Notes: generated from the letters alone by a model not told the origin. A stretch of DNA of 64,000 nt from Dyadobacter jiangsuensis (GCF_003014695.1 NZ_PYAS01000001.1:616738-680737); one strand, 5' to 3'; numbered from the stretch's first letter, positions 26,033 to 35,270 are shown. Numbers and translations: made by a program.

Positions 26033-26860
26033 ATGAATAGACTGCGTTTCTTCCGACTGCTGGCGGCACCTTGCCTGCTGCTGATCATGAGCTTTTTCCC
26101 GGCAGCCCGCCCTGTAACTGTTTATCTGATCGGCGATTCCACCATGGCCAACAAGCAGGTAAGTGCCTACCCGGAAGCCGGCTGGGGCATGCCTTTCGCC
26201 TGGTTTTTTGACAAGACGGTAAAAGTGGACAACCGGGCGATGAATGGGCGAAGCACCAGGACCTTCATCGAGGAAGGCCGTTGGCAATCCGTGGCCGACA
26301 GCTTGCGGGAAGGCGATTACGTGCTGATCCAGTTCGGGCACAATGATGAGGTTAAAACCAAAAAGAGCTACATTGATGAAGCGGGTTTCCAAAAAAATCT
26401 GGTTCGCTTTATTGAAGAGACCCGCGCAAAAAGCGCTAACCCTGTACTGATCACACCTGTGGCCCGGCGGAACTTCGATGCGGGAGGCAAGATTCAGGAA
26501 ACACACGCGGTGTATTAGCAACTGGTGAGGGATGTGGCTGCGGCGCAGAAGGTTCCTCTGATCGACCTCGATAAACGGAGCCAGGCATTACTCCAGAATA
26601 TGGGTGTCGAAAATTCCAAACTGCTGTTTCTGCACCTTATGCCGGGTGAAAATCCAAACTATCCCGCCGGAAAAGAAGATAATACGCATTTCAATGAACT
26701 CGGCGCGCGGAAAATGGCGCAACTGGTGTTGGTCGATTTGAAGGCTTTGAAACTGGGCCTGGCCGAGCGGATCGTAGCCCCCTGCCCCCCCGGAAAACAC
26801 CTGTTTTTACATTCACGTGTTTACACGCTTACAACCGGGCGCCGGTTTGTGCAATTTTGA
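26033..26860 (+). pseudogene. Rhamnogalacturonan acetylesterase-like SGNH hydrolase, split by an in-frame amber codon
   Basis: Reading through one TAG gives a single 275-residue exported SGNH esterase. Part 1 has a signal peptide, the nucleophile Ser in IGDSTMAN, NGRSTRTFIEEGRW and the Asn block FGHND. The TAG (26516-26518) follows HAVY and is followed in the same frame by QLVRDVAAAQKVPLID. Part 2 carries the catalytic Asp and His in DNTHFNELGA. Neither part alone holds the whole catalytic set. Homologues run through HGVYPxLVR here, and TAG could arise from CAG by one base change. The C-terminal ~28 residues after LAERIV also look non-native. Pseudogene is the simplest reading; readthrough or a base error is possible. 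Confidence 0.8.
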
Positions 26861-26984
26861 ATTGTCAATCAGGACGGGGTGCTGAAAAAAGAACCTGGTT
26901 GATGCTTGCGTCTGACTCATCAAACTAAAAACCAGGGCGAACGAAGGTTCGGGGAACTCAAAACGAGTTCTTCGGATCGCGGCC

Positions 26985-27038
26985 CGGGACGCGTAGTCCG
27001 GGACGCGTAGTTCGGGACGCGTAGTTCGGGATACGGAG
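26985..27038. repeat. 14-bp tandem repeat (3.9 copies) in a gene-free gap
   Basis: CGGGACGCGTAGTC/T is repeated three times in perfect register and once more in degenerate form. It sits in a 355-bp gap between the split acetylesterase and the frameshifted gene. The gap also has a short hairpin (GGAACTCAAAACGAGTTC, 26952-26969). Beyond these I see nothing in it. Confidence 0.75.
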
Positions 27039-27215
27039 CAACAACGAATCAGTCATCATTAACCTAACCGATAAATCGAATTAATTCTATTTTTTCAACG
27101 AATTAGTTACAATGCCTCCTTGCCCTTAGGTATATTGCTTTCCATTGTGCAGATGCGGGTTGCGCTGCACGATCGGGAAGCAAATATCCTTTTAAACCAT
27201 TAAATCTCAGCGAGC

Positions 27216-27898
27216 ATGCCGAAGTTTATCAGTGATGAAGTTTTTGCAAAATGGGCTGCCCAATGGCAGGCGCTGGAACACAGCCGCGAACCCTTTGGCT
27301 TTTTAATTTGGGGAGTAAACTCCTTTTGGGGGATTATTTGGATGGTGACGACTTCGAAACCCTCGTGTCCACACCAGGAGTAGCCGTTATCAAAGTTCGT
27401 TTTGGTTTTGAACCCGGTGAAAACCCATTCAAACTGGTGCTTTTTGGCGTCGATAGTGCCGGTCAGATTATCACGCCTTACTACGCGCACACGCCGGCCG
27501 ATTTCCGTGAAGCAGGCGAAGGCCCGGGAGGAAATGTTCCCGATGTGCTGGCCAGGCAGTGGATCAAATATTGGGAACGGAAAGGCCACGAAGGTGAGAT
27601 TACCAGCCCGTTGTTCCGCACACAGTACGGATTTTTAAATGGATATAACTATCCTGTGAAAGAGCTTTTGGCTGCGCTTTTCAGGTTTGAGAAAATGCCA
27701 AAGATCTACCTTCGCTTCGTGCTGCACCGCTATTTCCCGGCTGCCAATGAGGAAGTACAAAAGGAACTGACGGGTTCCTATGCATTTGGACTACTATTCC
27801 AGGCAATATCCAACAAAGAGGACGGCAGCGGTGCGCTGGGAATTGACCCCGACAGCGGTTACTACGACCTGAGTGCCCCTTGTCCGCGGACTTGCTAA
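27216..27898 (+). pseudogene. Conserved-looking protein of unknown function, frameshifted
   Basis: Two frames join into one plausible ~227-residue protein. The first (MPKFISDEVFAKWAAQWQAL ... REPFGF) is followed, one base out of frame, by FNLGSKLLLGDYLDGDDFE and the remainder to SAPCPRTC. The break falls in a run of five T at 27300-27304; a sixth T would restore GFFNLGS. A start inside the second frame would give an unnatural N-terminus, so I annotate one broken gene. No signal peptide, no recognised domain, but a compact alpha/beta composition with AVIKVRFGFEPG and YPVKELLAALF. It is the second broken gene in a row. Confidence 0.65.
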
Positions 27899-27910
27899 AC
27901 GGTATCGGGC

Positions 27911-28113
27911 GGGCGTGGTCAGGAATGGTCAAGTTTAGTCATGTGTGGTCATGTGTGGTCATGTGTAGTCATGTGTAGTCAGGAATGGTCATGTTTAGTC
28001 AGGAATGGTCATGTTTAGTCAGGTATGGAACGATCCATGACTAAACATGACCATCCATGACCATACATGACTACACATGACTACCCCTGACTAAACTTGA
28101 CCACCCCTGACCA
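27911..28113. repeat. Palindromic array of degenerate 10-bp repeats
   Basis: Eleven direct decamers (consensus A-K-G-W-D-T-R-G-T-C, for example ATGTGTGGTC) are followed by a short centre (28021-28038). Seven and a half inverted decamers of the same family follow (for example GACTAAACAT). The right half is the approximate reverse complement of the left, giving imperfect arms of about 75-80 bp. The array starts 12 bp after the frameshifted gene and touches the GH106 stop codon. A transcript from either side would fold into a long hairpin, so a bidirectional terminator is likely. Confidence 0.85.
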
Positions 28114-31100
28114 TTATTTCGCCGGCGTGGCCGCGATGAGTTTCACCGGGCCGAGCAAGCCACTGGGCAGTAACGGAGAATCTGCCTTGTAAAATGGCAT
28201 CGTGGTGTAGGTGATTTTGTTGGTTACGCCGGGCTGCGCGTCGCCGATCAGACGATTCACCCAGGTATTCGTGACCTTCACCTGAATGCTGTTGGAGCCT
28301 GGTTTCAATGCATTGGTCACTTCAATGCGGAATGGTTTTTTCCAGGTAATGCCTACGTTTTTGCCATTCACAATTACTTCCGCCAGGTTCTTGACATCCC
28401 CGAGATCGAGCCAGTATTGCGCATTTTTATTGATAGCAGGCGCATTGAGCGTGTTTTCATAGGTAGCCGTTCCGGAGAAATACCGGATGCCGGGGTCGGT
28501 ATTGTCTGAAAGCGAAGTCAATGCGGTTAGCTGCGTTTGTGCGGGGGCGCCGAGGTCAGGCTGGAAGCGTGCCGTCCATGTACCCGTAATGCCAGTGATT
28601 TCCGATTCGGATAAGGTAGGGGTCGTGTAGGCGCTGGTGGTCGCTTTTCCGCTGAAAACGATGAAATATGCCTGCCAGGAATCGAATTTCAATGGGATCG
28701 TAGTGCGACCGTCGGCAATATGATACGAGACTTTACTGGTTTTGCCGGTTTCAGGGTTCCAGAGCATCGGGATTTTGCCGGTCACCCGGAAGCTGATCTG
28801 CGCTTCGTTGCTGTCGTTGCTGCGGTTGTCGAGCCAGTAAATGTCTGTATCGGCCGTTTGACGATGTACGTACAGAATTTTCGCTTTCTCACCGGTAATG
28901 GTCACATCTTTGGGAGCAATAGCACTTAATACCGTTTCCAGCGGTTGTGTTGAAACATTCGAATTACCCCAAATCTTATTCACGAGCAATGTAAAAGCGG
29001 CTGGATCGTCGGCCAGGCTCGGCGAACGTTCGGGTTTTACACCGGCCACTTTCATGCCCGCAGCCACCAGGTCGCCGATCTTTTGAAGTACTGGCAATGT
29101 CATATTCAGGGCAGTAGAATCGAGCACTAGCAGCCGATACTGCTGGCCCGAAGGCGTCACGATCATTCCTTTTTCCACTTTAAGTACATTCCTGATTACG
29201 CTCGAATTAGCAAAATCGAATGCGTAGCCTGTCGGGATCGAGGGCAGTTTTTGGGTCGATATCTGCGTAATATTGGAGTTTTCCCCATAATAATAAAGCA
29301 TATCCACCACCGGCTTGCCTTGTTGCAGCATGAAGCAGCTCCTGCCCAGGTAGCCTGTCCAGGCCTTTGCCTGCTCGGCCCATGTTTCCTGACGCGTGAA
29401 ATACTGTCCGAATGGCCCCAGCGAAAAGCCCGGCTTTTTATCGTCGAGCGGCTGGTGCACGGAGGTATGGACCACAAAACGGTTCAAGCCCGACGCCATT
29501 TCAAGGTCGGCGGTACGTTTCAGTTTTTCGGGGTACCAGGTAAATGCATTCCCGACGGATGTCATCGACTCCGCCGCAACGATGTTTTGTCCATAAATAT
29601 GCGCTACCGACGCCGATTCGCGAATATCTGCCTCGCTGCGGACTTCTTCATCGGCACCGCCGGCCAGGCTGCCCGGCGTCCACATCGCAGCCATCGGGAT
29701 ATCCGCTTTTCGCTTCACGTCCATGCCATCGGCCAGGTAAATGCGCCCGCCCTCGTGCGACTCCGTATAACGTTTCATACCGCGGGCCTTCAATGCATCG
29801 CCGATTACCTCATAATGGTTTTCGACGATCAGCTCGCCGATGGTCTTGCGGAAATCCCACAGGAACCGGTCGCTTTCTGCCGCACTCTTTACGACTATGC
29901 CCGTCAGTACAGGGATCCATGGTGTGAGATCGTACCCTCGGCGCTTTTTGAATTCAGCAGGCATCGCCTTCGTCCACGTCATGTGCCCTGCTTCGTAGCT
30001 GTCCAGTACCATGTATTGCAGGCCTTTGGCGCCCATTTGCCCCCCGGTAGCGTCTTTGTACATGTCGAGGTAAGTATTAATGTATTTGGAAACCGCTTCC
30101 TTATCGAGCTTGTCGACTTCCAGGCCGGTGGCTTCCGGTGAAGCGGGGTGGTTTTTGCGGCCGGTAAGAGCGTAACCGAGTCGGACAATCATCCAGTTAC
30201 CAGCCGGCGGCGTCCAGTTCAGGCTACCGTCGGCAGTCATTTTTGACGTCAGGTCGACGACATCGGTGAGCGGAATTGCATCCGCATTTGGTTGGATATA
30301 GGAACCGGTATTTTCACGCCATGGACTGAAACCCGCCTTTTCTTCAAACTGGTCCATCCGGTCGGTGTTATGGAACACGATTTCGGCTACCTGTACGCCC
30401 TCCGGCTTGGCGGGCTGTGCGCTACCACCTCCAAACATCGCTGCGAATGGACTGAACGGGGGCGGCAATGTCTTGAAAGCAATGCGGTAGTATTTGGCTG
30501 TTACCGGGGCAAAAGCCAGCGTGTTTTGGGGCACGGTGCTGCCTTTGATAGTTGCCACTTCCCGGAAATTCACGCCGTCATCGCTGACCTTCAATGTCCG
30601 GTTATTAGGCGCGCCGTTGAATTCCGCCAACGCCCCGCCCGAGCTCGCGCCCACGATGGTCAATGCCTTAAACGTCTGCGGGTTGTCGAATTCATATTGG
30701 ATCCACATATCCTGGCCTACTTCCATGGGTGGTAGCAGGCTGGTTTTGCCCAGGTCGCCATCTGTCAGTTCCGTTACGGAGAAGGTACCTCCGCTGGACG
30801 TTACTTTGGGGTTCAATGCGGTCATGAGCTTGTCGGCTGTCGGCAAGCGGTAGGCGATCACCGCTGCATCGGCATAATAATCAGGCACTTCGCCCGTGGG
30901 GCCTGTAATACCGCCCTCGGCGGGGAGAGGCACATTCTTAAACTTGCCTGCTACGGGCCTGGGTTGGGGGAGTTGACCGGTGAATGTCTGACCGCCGGCA
31001 ACGCGGGTTTCGGTCCACACGTATTTTTTCATCGCATCGGCTGCCGGTACCCAAGGGCCACCCGTTACGCTCCATCCGGGTGAACCCGCGATAGCCATCT

Positions 31101-31419
31101 CGAGGCCTAGTTTTTCGGCCAGATCGGTCGTGTGTTTAAATGCATCCTTCCATTCCGGCGTCATAAACACCAGCTTCTTCGGCGTTACGTTGGGTGTAAA
31201 AAGGCTCGCGTCGAAATTCTGGAAACCGCCTATGCCTACACGCTTCATCCATTCCAGGTCCTTGGTAATGCCTTCTTTGGTGATATTGCCGTTCATCCAA
31301 TGCCACCATACCCGTGGTTTGGCGGCGTCGGGCGGGGTTTGAAAGCCTTGTTGGAGGGAGGGATTTTGTCCGAATGCGAGCGCAGGAAGCGCCCAGGCAA
31401 GTAGCGCGAGTTTTTTCAT
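28114..31419 (-). CDS. GH106 family alpha-L-rhamnosidase
   Basis: A 1101-residue exported enzyme with signal MKKLALLAWALPALAFGQ. The N-terminal PRVWWHWMNGNITKEGI and DLEWMKRVGIGGFQNFD are hallmarks of GH106, a family that removes alpha-L-rhamnose from rhamnogalacturonans. The catalytic barrel spans about 25-560, with SYEAGHMTWT near 470 and YTESHEGGRIYLADG near 555. After a middle domain, the C-terminus (about 930-1090) holds a jelly-roll with YWLDLGDVKNLAEVIVNGKN, found in many rhamnosidases. Length is normal for the family. The palindromic array directly follows the stop. Confidence 0.92.
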   Translation of the reverse strand: MKKLALLAWALPALAFGQNPSLQQGFQTPPDAAKPRVWWHWMNGNITKEGITKDLEWMKRVGIGGFQNFDASLFTPNVTPKKLVFMTPEWKDAFKHTTDLAEKLGLEMAIAGSPGWSVTGGPWVPAADAMKKYVWTETRVAGGQTFTGQLPQPRPVAGKFKNVPLPAEGGITGPTGEVPDYYADAAVIAYRLPTADKLMTALNPKVTSSGGTFSVTELTDGDLGKTSLLPPMEVGQDMWIQYEFDNPQTFKALTIVGASSGGALAEFNGAPNNRTLKVSDDGVNFREVATIKGSTVPQNTLAFAPVTAKYYRIAFKTLPPPFSPFAAMFGGGSAQPAKPEGVQVAEIVFHNTDRMDQFEEKAGFSPWRENTGSYIQPNADAIPLTDVVDLTSKMTADGSLNWTPPAGNWMIVRLGYALTGRKNHPASPEATGLEVDKLDKEAVSKYINTYLDMYKDATGGQMGAKGLQYMVLDSYEAGHMTWTKAMPAEFKKRRGYDLTPWIPVLTGIVVKSAAESDRFLWDFRKTIGELIVENHYEVIGDALKARGMKRYTESHEGGRIYLADGMDVKRKADIPMAAMWTPGSLAGGADEEVRSEADIRESASVAHIYGQNIVAAESMTSVGNAFTWYPEKLKRTADLEMASGLNRFVVHTSVHQPLDDKKPGFSLGPFGQYFTRQETWAEQAKAWTGYLGRSCFMLQQGKPVVDMLYYYGENSNITQISTQKLPSIPTGYAFDFANSSVIRNVLKVEKGMIVTPSGQQYRLLVLDSTALNMTLPVLQKIGDLVAAGMKVAGVKPERSPSLADDPAAFTLLVNKIWGNSNVSTQPLETVLSAIAPKDVTITGEKAKILYVHRQTADTDIYWLDNRSNDSNEAQISFRVTGKIPMLWNPETGKTSKVSYHIADGRTTIPLKFDSWQAYFIVFSGKATTSAYTTPTLSESEITGITGTWTARFQPDLGAPAQTQLTALTSLSDNTDPGIRYFSGTATYENTLNAPAINKNAQYWLDLGDVKNLAEVIVNGKNVGITWKKPFRIEVTNALKPGSNSIQVKVTNTWVNRLIGDAQPGVTNKITYTTMPFYKADSPLLPSGLLGPVKLIAATPAK

Positions 31420-31572
31420 AGTAATATGCTGATTTACTGCCGGGAAACTGGGATATCCGGATGGTGAAGCGGCGCAGGCTTAATATCTACTCATTAGACA
31501 ATAAGAGGAAATTTTAAGATATTGCCAACAAGATCGATCTCACTCAACATTCCTTTTTGTCAGGAAATGTTT

Positions 31573-31580
31573 TATCTTTG
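31573..31580 (+). promoter_or_regulatory. -7 promoter box (TATCTTTG) of the toxin-antitoxin-like pair
   Basis: A full TAnnTTTG match lies 14 bp before the GTG start, implying a very short or absent 5' leader. A TTTTTG run 13 bp upstream is too close for a standard -33 box. Confidence 0.5.
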
Positions 31581-31594
31581 AACTTAACTTATAA

Positions 31595-32056
31595 GTGAAT
31601 CGTATCTATTTTGAATTGTATTCCCGCTCGGAGAAGGTGACTATCTATTCGATCAGGTTTGAGGGTTGTCAAGTCACAGAGACCGACTATTTTCTAGACG
31701 AATATCTTGAAAATGGTTTTTTCGAAGATACTCGGTTAATTAAGCGCTGGCTGGAAAATATTAAAATCCGGGGAGCACAGCTTCGGTACTTCCGGTCCGA
31801 AAATAATGTCGGCGCAGGACCTGTAACGTGTTCCAGGCTGCGCATTTATTGCATAAGGTGTAGCGACAGCATCATCATTTTGGATGGTGGAGGAGAGAAG
31901 AAAGGCCAGAAAACGCAGGATGGTGCGGAAACCTGGAAAGCGATGAAGCTTATGATGGCGATCGACAAAAAACTCATTGAAAAGATTCGCGAAAAGACAA
32001 TTCACTATTCCGACGACCTGATGACTTTGCAGGGAGAACTTTTTGTAGACTTATAA
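31595..32056 (+). CDS. Unknown protein, first gene of a toxin-antitoxin-like pair
   Basis: A 153-residue cytosolic protein starting with GTG. I do not recognise its family. It has mixed alpha/beta features: FELYSRSEKVTIYSIRF, YFLDEYLENG, RLRIYCIRCSDSIIILDGGGEKKG and a basic helical C-terminal part (MKLMMAIDKKLIEKIREKT). The short size, AT-rich DNA, very short leader and a partner XRE regulator 2 bp downstream resemble type II toxin-antitoxin modules. A toxin role is inference. Confidence 0.7.
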   Translation: MNRIYFELYSRSEKVTIYSIRFEGCQVTETDYFLDEYLENGFFEDTRLIKRWLENIKIRGAQLRYFRSENNVGAGPVTCSRLRIYCIRCSDSIIILDGGGEKKGQKTQDGAETWKAMKLMMAIDKKLIEKIREKTIHYSDDLMTLQGELFVDL

Positions 32057-32058
32057 TT

Positions 32059-32364
32059 ATGAATGCATTAGACAAAATCGTTCCGGATCCGGCAATTGAT
32101 AAATTCGTGGACACGAGCTTCGACCTATCCGACCGGATTCATGAAATACTCGAATCAAAAGGATTGACGCAGAAAGACCTCGCTGAAATGCTGGGTAAAA
32201 AGGAATCGCAGGTGAGCAAATGGATGACCGGTACACACAACTTCACGATCAAGACGTTGGCGTTGCTCGAAGTGAAATTAGGCGCTGCGATTTTTCAAAT
32301 CACCAATGGCCCCATTGAGCCATTGAAAACGAAAAGAGCCGAGCCTGATGATGTAATGGCTTAG
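32059..32364 (+). CDS. XRE-family helix-turn-helix protein (antitoxin-like)
   Basis: A 101-residue DNA-binding protein. After an N-terminal VPDPAIDKFVDTSFDLSDRI, an XRE/Cro helix-turn-helix covers about 30-80: ILESKGLTQKDLAEMLGKKESQVSKWMTG with the usual fold residues. The tail is short and charged. It begins 2 bp after the unknown 153-residue protein gene, so the pair is one translation-coupled operon. HigA-like antitoxins have this architecture and order, but HigB-type toxin signatures are not visible in the partner. Confidence 0.85.
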   Translation: MNALDKIVPDPAIDKFVDTSFDLSDRIHEILESKGLTQKDLAEMLGKKESQVSKWMTGTHNFTIKTLALLEVKLGAAIFQITNGPIEPLKTKRAEPDDVMA

Positions 32365-32390
32365 GAGCGGCGTGACTTTTGGGCTAAGAC

Positions 32391-32426
32391 AAAAAAATCG
32401 GGACGTCCCAAGTGGAACGCCCCGAT
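32391..32426 (-). terminator. Terminator of the TonB-dependent receptor gene
   Basis: On the minus strand the 13-base arms ATCGGGGCGTTCC and GGGACGTCCCGAT flank ACTT and are followed by seven T. It lies about 40 bp past the receptor stop. Confidence 0.88.
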
Positions 32427-32462
32427 CGATAGTGTTATAATATTCGTATTTCGCTCGAAATC

Positions 32463-35027
32463 TTAGAACGAGTAGCGCAATGTCACGCCGTAGGTGCGCT
32501 GATCGCCTACTACACCCGCGTATTGGCCGTAGCTGCCCGGTGCCGCCAGAAGCAGCTCGTAATAGTCTTTGTTGAATATGTTTCTGGCCCAAACGAAGAA
32601 CGAAATACCGTTCGAAGCGCGGAAGCCAAGACGGCTGTTGGTCAGCGAGTAACCTCCGATGTTCAGGTATTTGGATGGCGACGGGTTAGACGAGAATTCT
32701 GACCGCGCAAACACATCGATGCCGAGGAAGTAGTTACCTTTCAAGCCCAGGAATGTGCCTTTCACGGTTCCTTCACCGCCCACAGAACCCGACCATTTGG
32801 AGATACCCGGCAGTCGGCCGCCCGAAATATCTTTGAACGCCTGCTCACCGCCTACTTCTTCCAAAGGCACCGGTGCGTTTTTGAAAGTCACGTATTTACC
32901 GTCAGTATATGCTACCGCCGCGTTGAACGACAAGTTGCTGAAACGGATATTTCCATCCACTTCCACACCTTGTACACGTACTTTCTCCGCATTCGCAAGA
33001 TAGCCGCGGTTCACGCCCGGCTCAGGCGTTTGAACCTGTGTTTGATAATCGTTGATGTCGGAACGGAAAAGTGTCAGGTTCAGCACCGAGTTAGCGGTCG
33101 GTTTGGTTTTGATACCCAATTCCTTGTGATCAACGTGCTCAGGTTTTACGTTAGCCAGGTCAAGGAGCACCGCGCCATTGGCCGTCGGCAGACCGCCCAC
33201 GTTCACGCCGATAGGCTTGTAGCCGATCGAATAGGTAGCATAGGCATTGAATTTGCTGCTGGCTTTGTATTGGACCGACAACTGCCCTGAGAAATTACCC
33301 TGGTCGTAGTTGGTATTGAATGCCTGGTCGGTGTAAACGAGTCTTTTCAATGCAAGCAATGCAGGGTCGGTGGTTTGCAGGCCGCCGTAAGTCTCTCTTT
33401 TATAGTCTACCACCTTCTTGTCGTAGTTGTAGCGCACACCCGGCAATACGTGCAGCTTTTCGGTGATTGCCCAGTCGGCCTGTGCGAAAACGGCCAAGCT
33501 GGTACTTTTAATGCGGTTGGTAGTGCGGATACCGAAGTTATCGAACAAGCCCGGTGTTTTCCAAAGCTCGCTGGTGGTGCTTTGTGCGAAACGCCATTGT
33601 GCCGAACCTGCTTCTTCTGTTTGCACAGGATCTGATTTCAGGTCCTGCCAGAGGCCGAACAAGCCCACTACACCGCTGAGTTTCGGTGAAATCTTGCCGG
33701 AGTAGCGGATTTCCTGTGACCATTGGTCGTGCACCGAATTACCGGAAGAGATCGTAAATACAGGCAATCCAAGGTAATCGCGGTCGTTAAGCGGTACCCA
33801 TTTCCAGAAGCGCCATGCCGAAGTAGCTGTAAGCGTTCCGTTGCCAATTTTGATATCTGCATTAGCCGACACGCCGCCCAGTCTGTTATCTGCTTTGGAT
33901 GGCGTATCCAGGTCCACTTTGCGTTCGAATGCGCTCGAATAGGGGAGTTTGTACCCCAGATCGGCGATAATCGCGTCGAACTGGCGGTAAGCCGCGCGCT
34001 TGGTAGGCACTACACCCGCCACTGGCCAGCCGTATCCGTTGGGTTTCTGGTCAGAAACGTCACCGATCACGGTAATGTTAACCTTGCTGCTTGGTTGGTA
34101 GAGAATCTGACCACGTACACCGATGTTGTTGATGTCGTTGATCCGTTGTTGGGTATGCTCGTTGTAAAACAGGCCGTTACGCTGTGTCCCTGTGAACGAA
34201 ACGCGGGCTGCCAGTTTCTTGTTGATCGGGCCGGTGAATGAGCCCTTGGCCTGAATGTAGCCGAAGTTACCGTAGCTCAGCTCGAAGCTGCCGCCCGGAT
34301 CGAAGCTGGCGCCGCGGGTAGTAATGTTGAATGCACCGGCAGTGGTATTCTTTCCGAAAAGCGTTCCCTGTGGTCCGCGGAGTACTTCAATACGCTCAAT
34401 GTCGATGAAATCCAGTGCAGTGGCAGCCGGACGAGCGTAGTAAACGCCGTCAACATAAAAACCTACACCCGGGTCGATACCGTCGTTGGTTAGACCGTAC
34501 GTCGAGCCGAGGCCGCGGATGTTCAGGGTCGTGTTACGCGCATTGGACACATAAAGCTGAACGGTCGGAACGAGTTCCTTCAAACGGTTCACATTGAACG
34601 CACCTGCATCTTCCGCAGCCGAACCCCGGATTACCGAGATCGGGATCGGTACTTCCTGCGCTGATTCCTGACGGCGACGTGAAGAAATGATCACGTCTTC
34701 GAGGTTACCGGCCGAAGGGTCGAGTTTGATCGTTACCCCGCTGCCTTCAATCACGGTTTCTTTTTTGATATATCCTAAAAATGAAACCACCAGTGTGAAT
34801 GGAAGTTTTTGACCCGTTACCAGCTGAAATTCACCATTGGCATCTGTGGCCGCTCCGTTGGTCGTTCCTTTGATGGTGACGGTCGCTCCGATGAGTGGGG
34901 AGTCGTTGGAAGCATCCAGAATCTTTCCTGAAACCGTGGCATTCACGATCGGGGCATTCTGGGCTTGTGCAACAAATGAGATGAGTAGAATTGCTGAACT
35001 GAATAGGGTCGTTAAAAATGTCTTCAT
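32463..35027 (-). CDS. TonB-dependent receptor with carboxypeptidase-like N-terminal domain
   Basis: An 854-residue outer-membrane receptor. It has signal peptide MKTFLTTLFSSAILLISFVAQAQ, a CarboxypepD_reg-like domain (about 30-115; VSGKILDASNDSPLIGATV), a plug (about 125-235; LNIRGLGSTYGLTNDG and IERIEVLRGPQGTLFGKNTTAGA) and a 22-strand barrel ending in a terminal Phe (VTLRYSF). It lacks the SusC-type STN domain and has no SusD next to it. It therefore looks like a metal-chelate or small-molecule receptor rather than a glycan porter; the ligand is not shown. It is a single-gene transcript with its own terminator. Confidence 0.92.
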   Translation of the reverse strand: MKTFLTTLFSSAILLISFVAQAQNAPIVNATVSGKILDASNDSPLIGATVTIKGTTNGAATDANGEFQLVTGQKLPFTLVVSFLGYIKKETVIEGSGVTIKLDPSAGNLEDVIISSRRRQESAQEVPIPISVIRGSAAEDAGAFNVNRLKELVPTVQLYVSNARNTTLNIRGLGSTYGLTNDGIDPGVGFYVDGVYYARPAATALDFIDIERIEVLRGPQGTLFGKNTTAGAFNITTRGASFDPGGSFELSYGNFGYIQAKGSFTGPINKKLAARVSFTGTQRNGLFYNEHTQQRINDINNIGVRGQILYQPSSKVNITVIGDVSDQKPNGYGWPVAGVVPTKRAAYRQFDAIIADLGYKLPYSSAFERKVDLDTPSKADNRLGGVSANADIKIGNGTLTATSAWRFWKWVPLNDRDYLGLPVFTISSGNSVHDQWSQEIRYSGKISPKLSGVVGLFGLWQDLKSDPVQTEEAGSAQWRFAQSTTSELWKTPGLFDNFGIRTTNRIKSTSLAVFAQADWAITEKLHVLPGVRYNYDKKVVDYKRETYGGLQTTDPALLALKRLVYTDQAFNTNYDQGNFSGQLSVQYKASSKFNAYATYSIGYKPIGVNVGGLPTANGAVLLDLANVKPEHVDHKELGIKTKPTANSVLNLTLFRSDINDYQTQVQTPEPGVNRGYLANAEKVRVQGVEVDGNIRFSNLSFNAAVAYTDGKYVTFKNAPVPLEEVGGEQAFKDISGGRLPGISKWSGSVGGEGTVKGTFLGLKGNYFLGIDVFARSEFSSNPSPSKYLNIGGYSLTNSRLGFRASNGISFFVWARNIFNKDYYELLLAAPGSYGQYAGVVGDQRTYGVTLRYSF

Positions 35028-35175
35028 AAATGAGGAATTGCTTTACTGTTTTCGATGGTGTTATGCGTGGTGGTTACTGCTCAACAGCCTTTCCTAGTGC
35101 TGCTTACGGAGCTTCGGTCGACAACAGTAAGGTATAATCGGTGGTTTCATATGTAGGGATTGTAAGTTTCTCCGG

Positions 35176-35183
35176 CAAAGCTA
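35176..35183 (-). promoter_or_regulatory. Possible -7 box (TAGCTTTG) for the TonB receptor
   Basis: A TAnnTTTG match on the minus strand, about 150 bp before the receptor start. No -33 TTTG at normal spacing, so support is weak. The rest of the 210-bp gap has no gene. Confidence 0.3.
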
Positions 35184-35220
35184 TGGATATTATTTAGTAT
35201 ATAGAAATAGTAGAGTAATA

Positions 35221-35270
35221 TTTTTTTAAATAAAAAGCAAAACAGCCCGGGAGGAATATCCCGGGCTGTT
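35221..35270 (-). terminator. Terminator of the doxX-thioredoxin operon
   Basis: Perfect 12-bp arms (AACAGCCCGGGA with its complement, 35241-35252 and 35259-35270) are followed on the minus strand by a T-rich tract. It lies 20 bp beyond the thioredoxin-like stop. Confidence 0.9.

Noticed and set aside
27911-28113. CRISPR-like array
   Set aside because: Units are 10 bp without spacers, both orientations occur, and no cas gene is in the window.
32463-35027. TonB receptor as part of a SusC/SusD pair
   Set aside because: No STN domain, no susD neighbour, own terminator; better explained as a small-ligand receptor.
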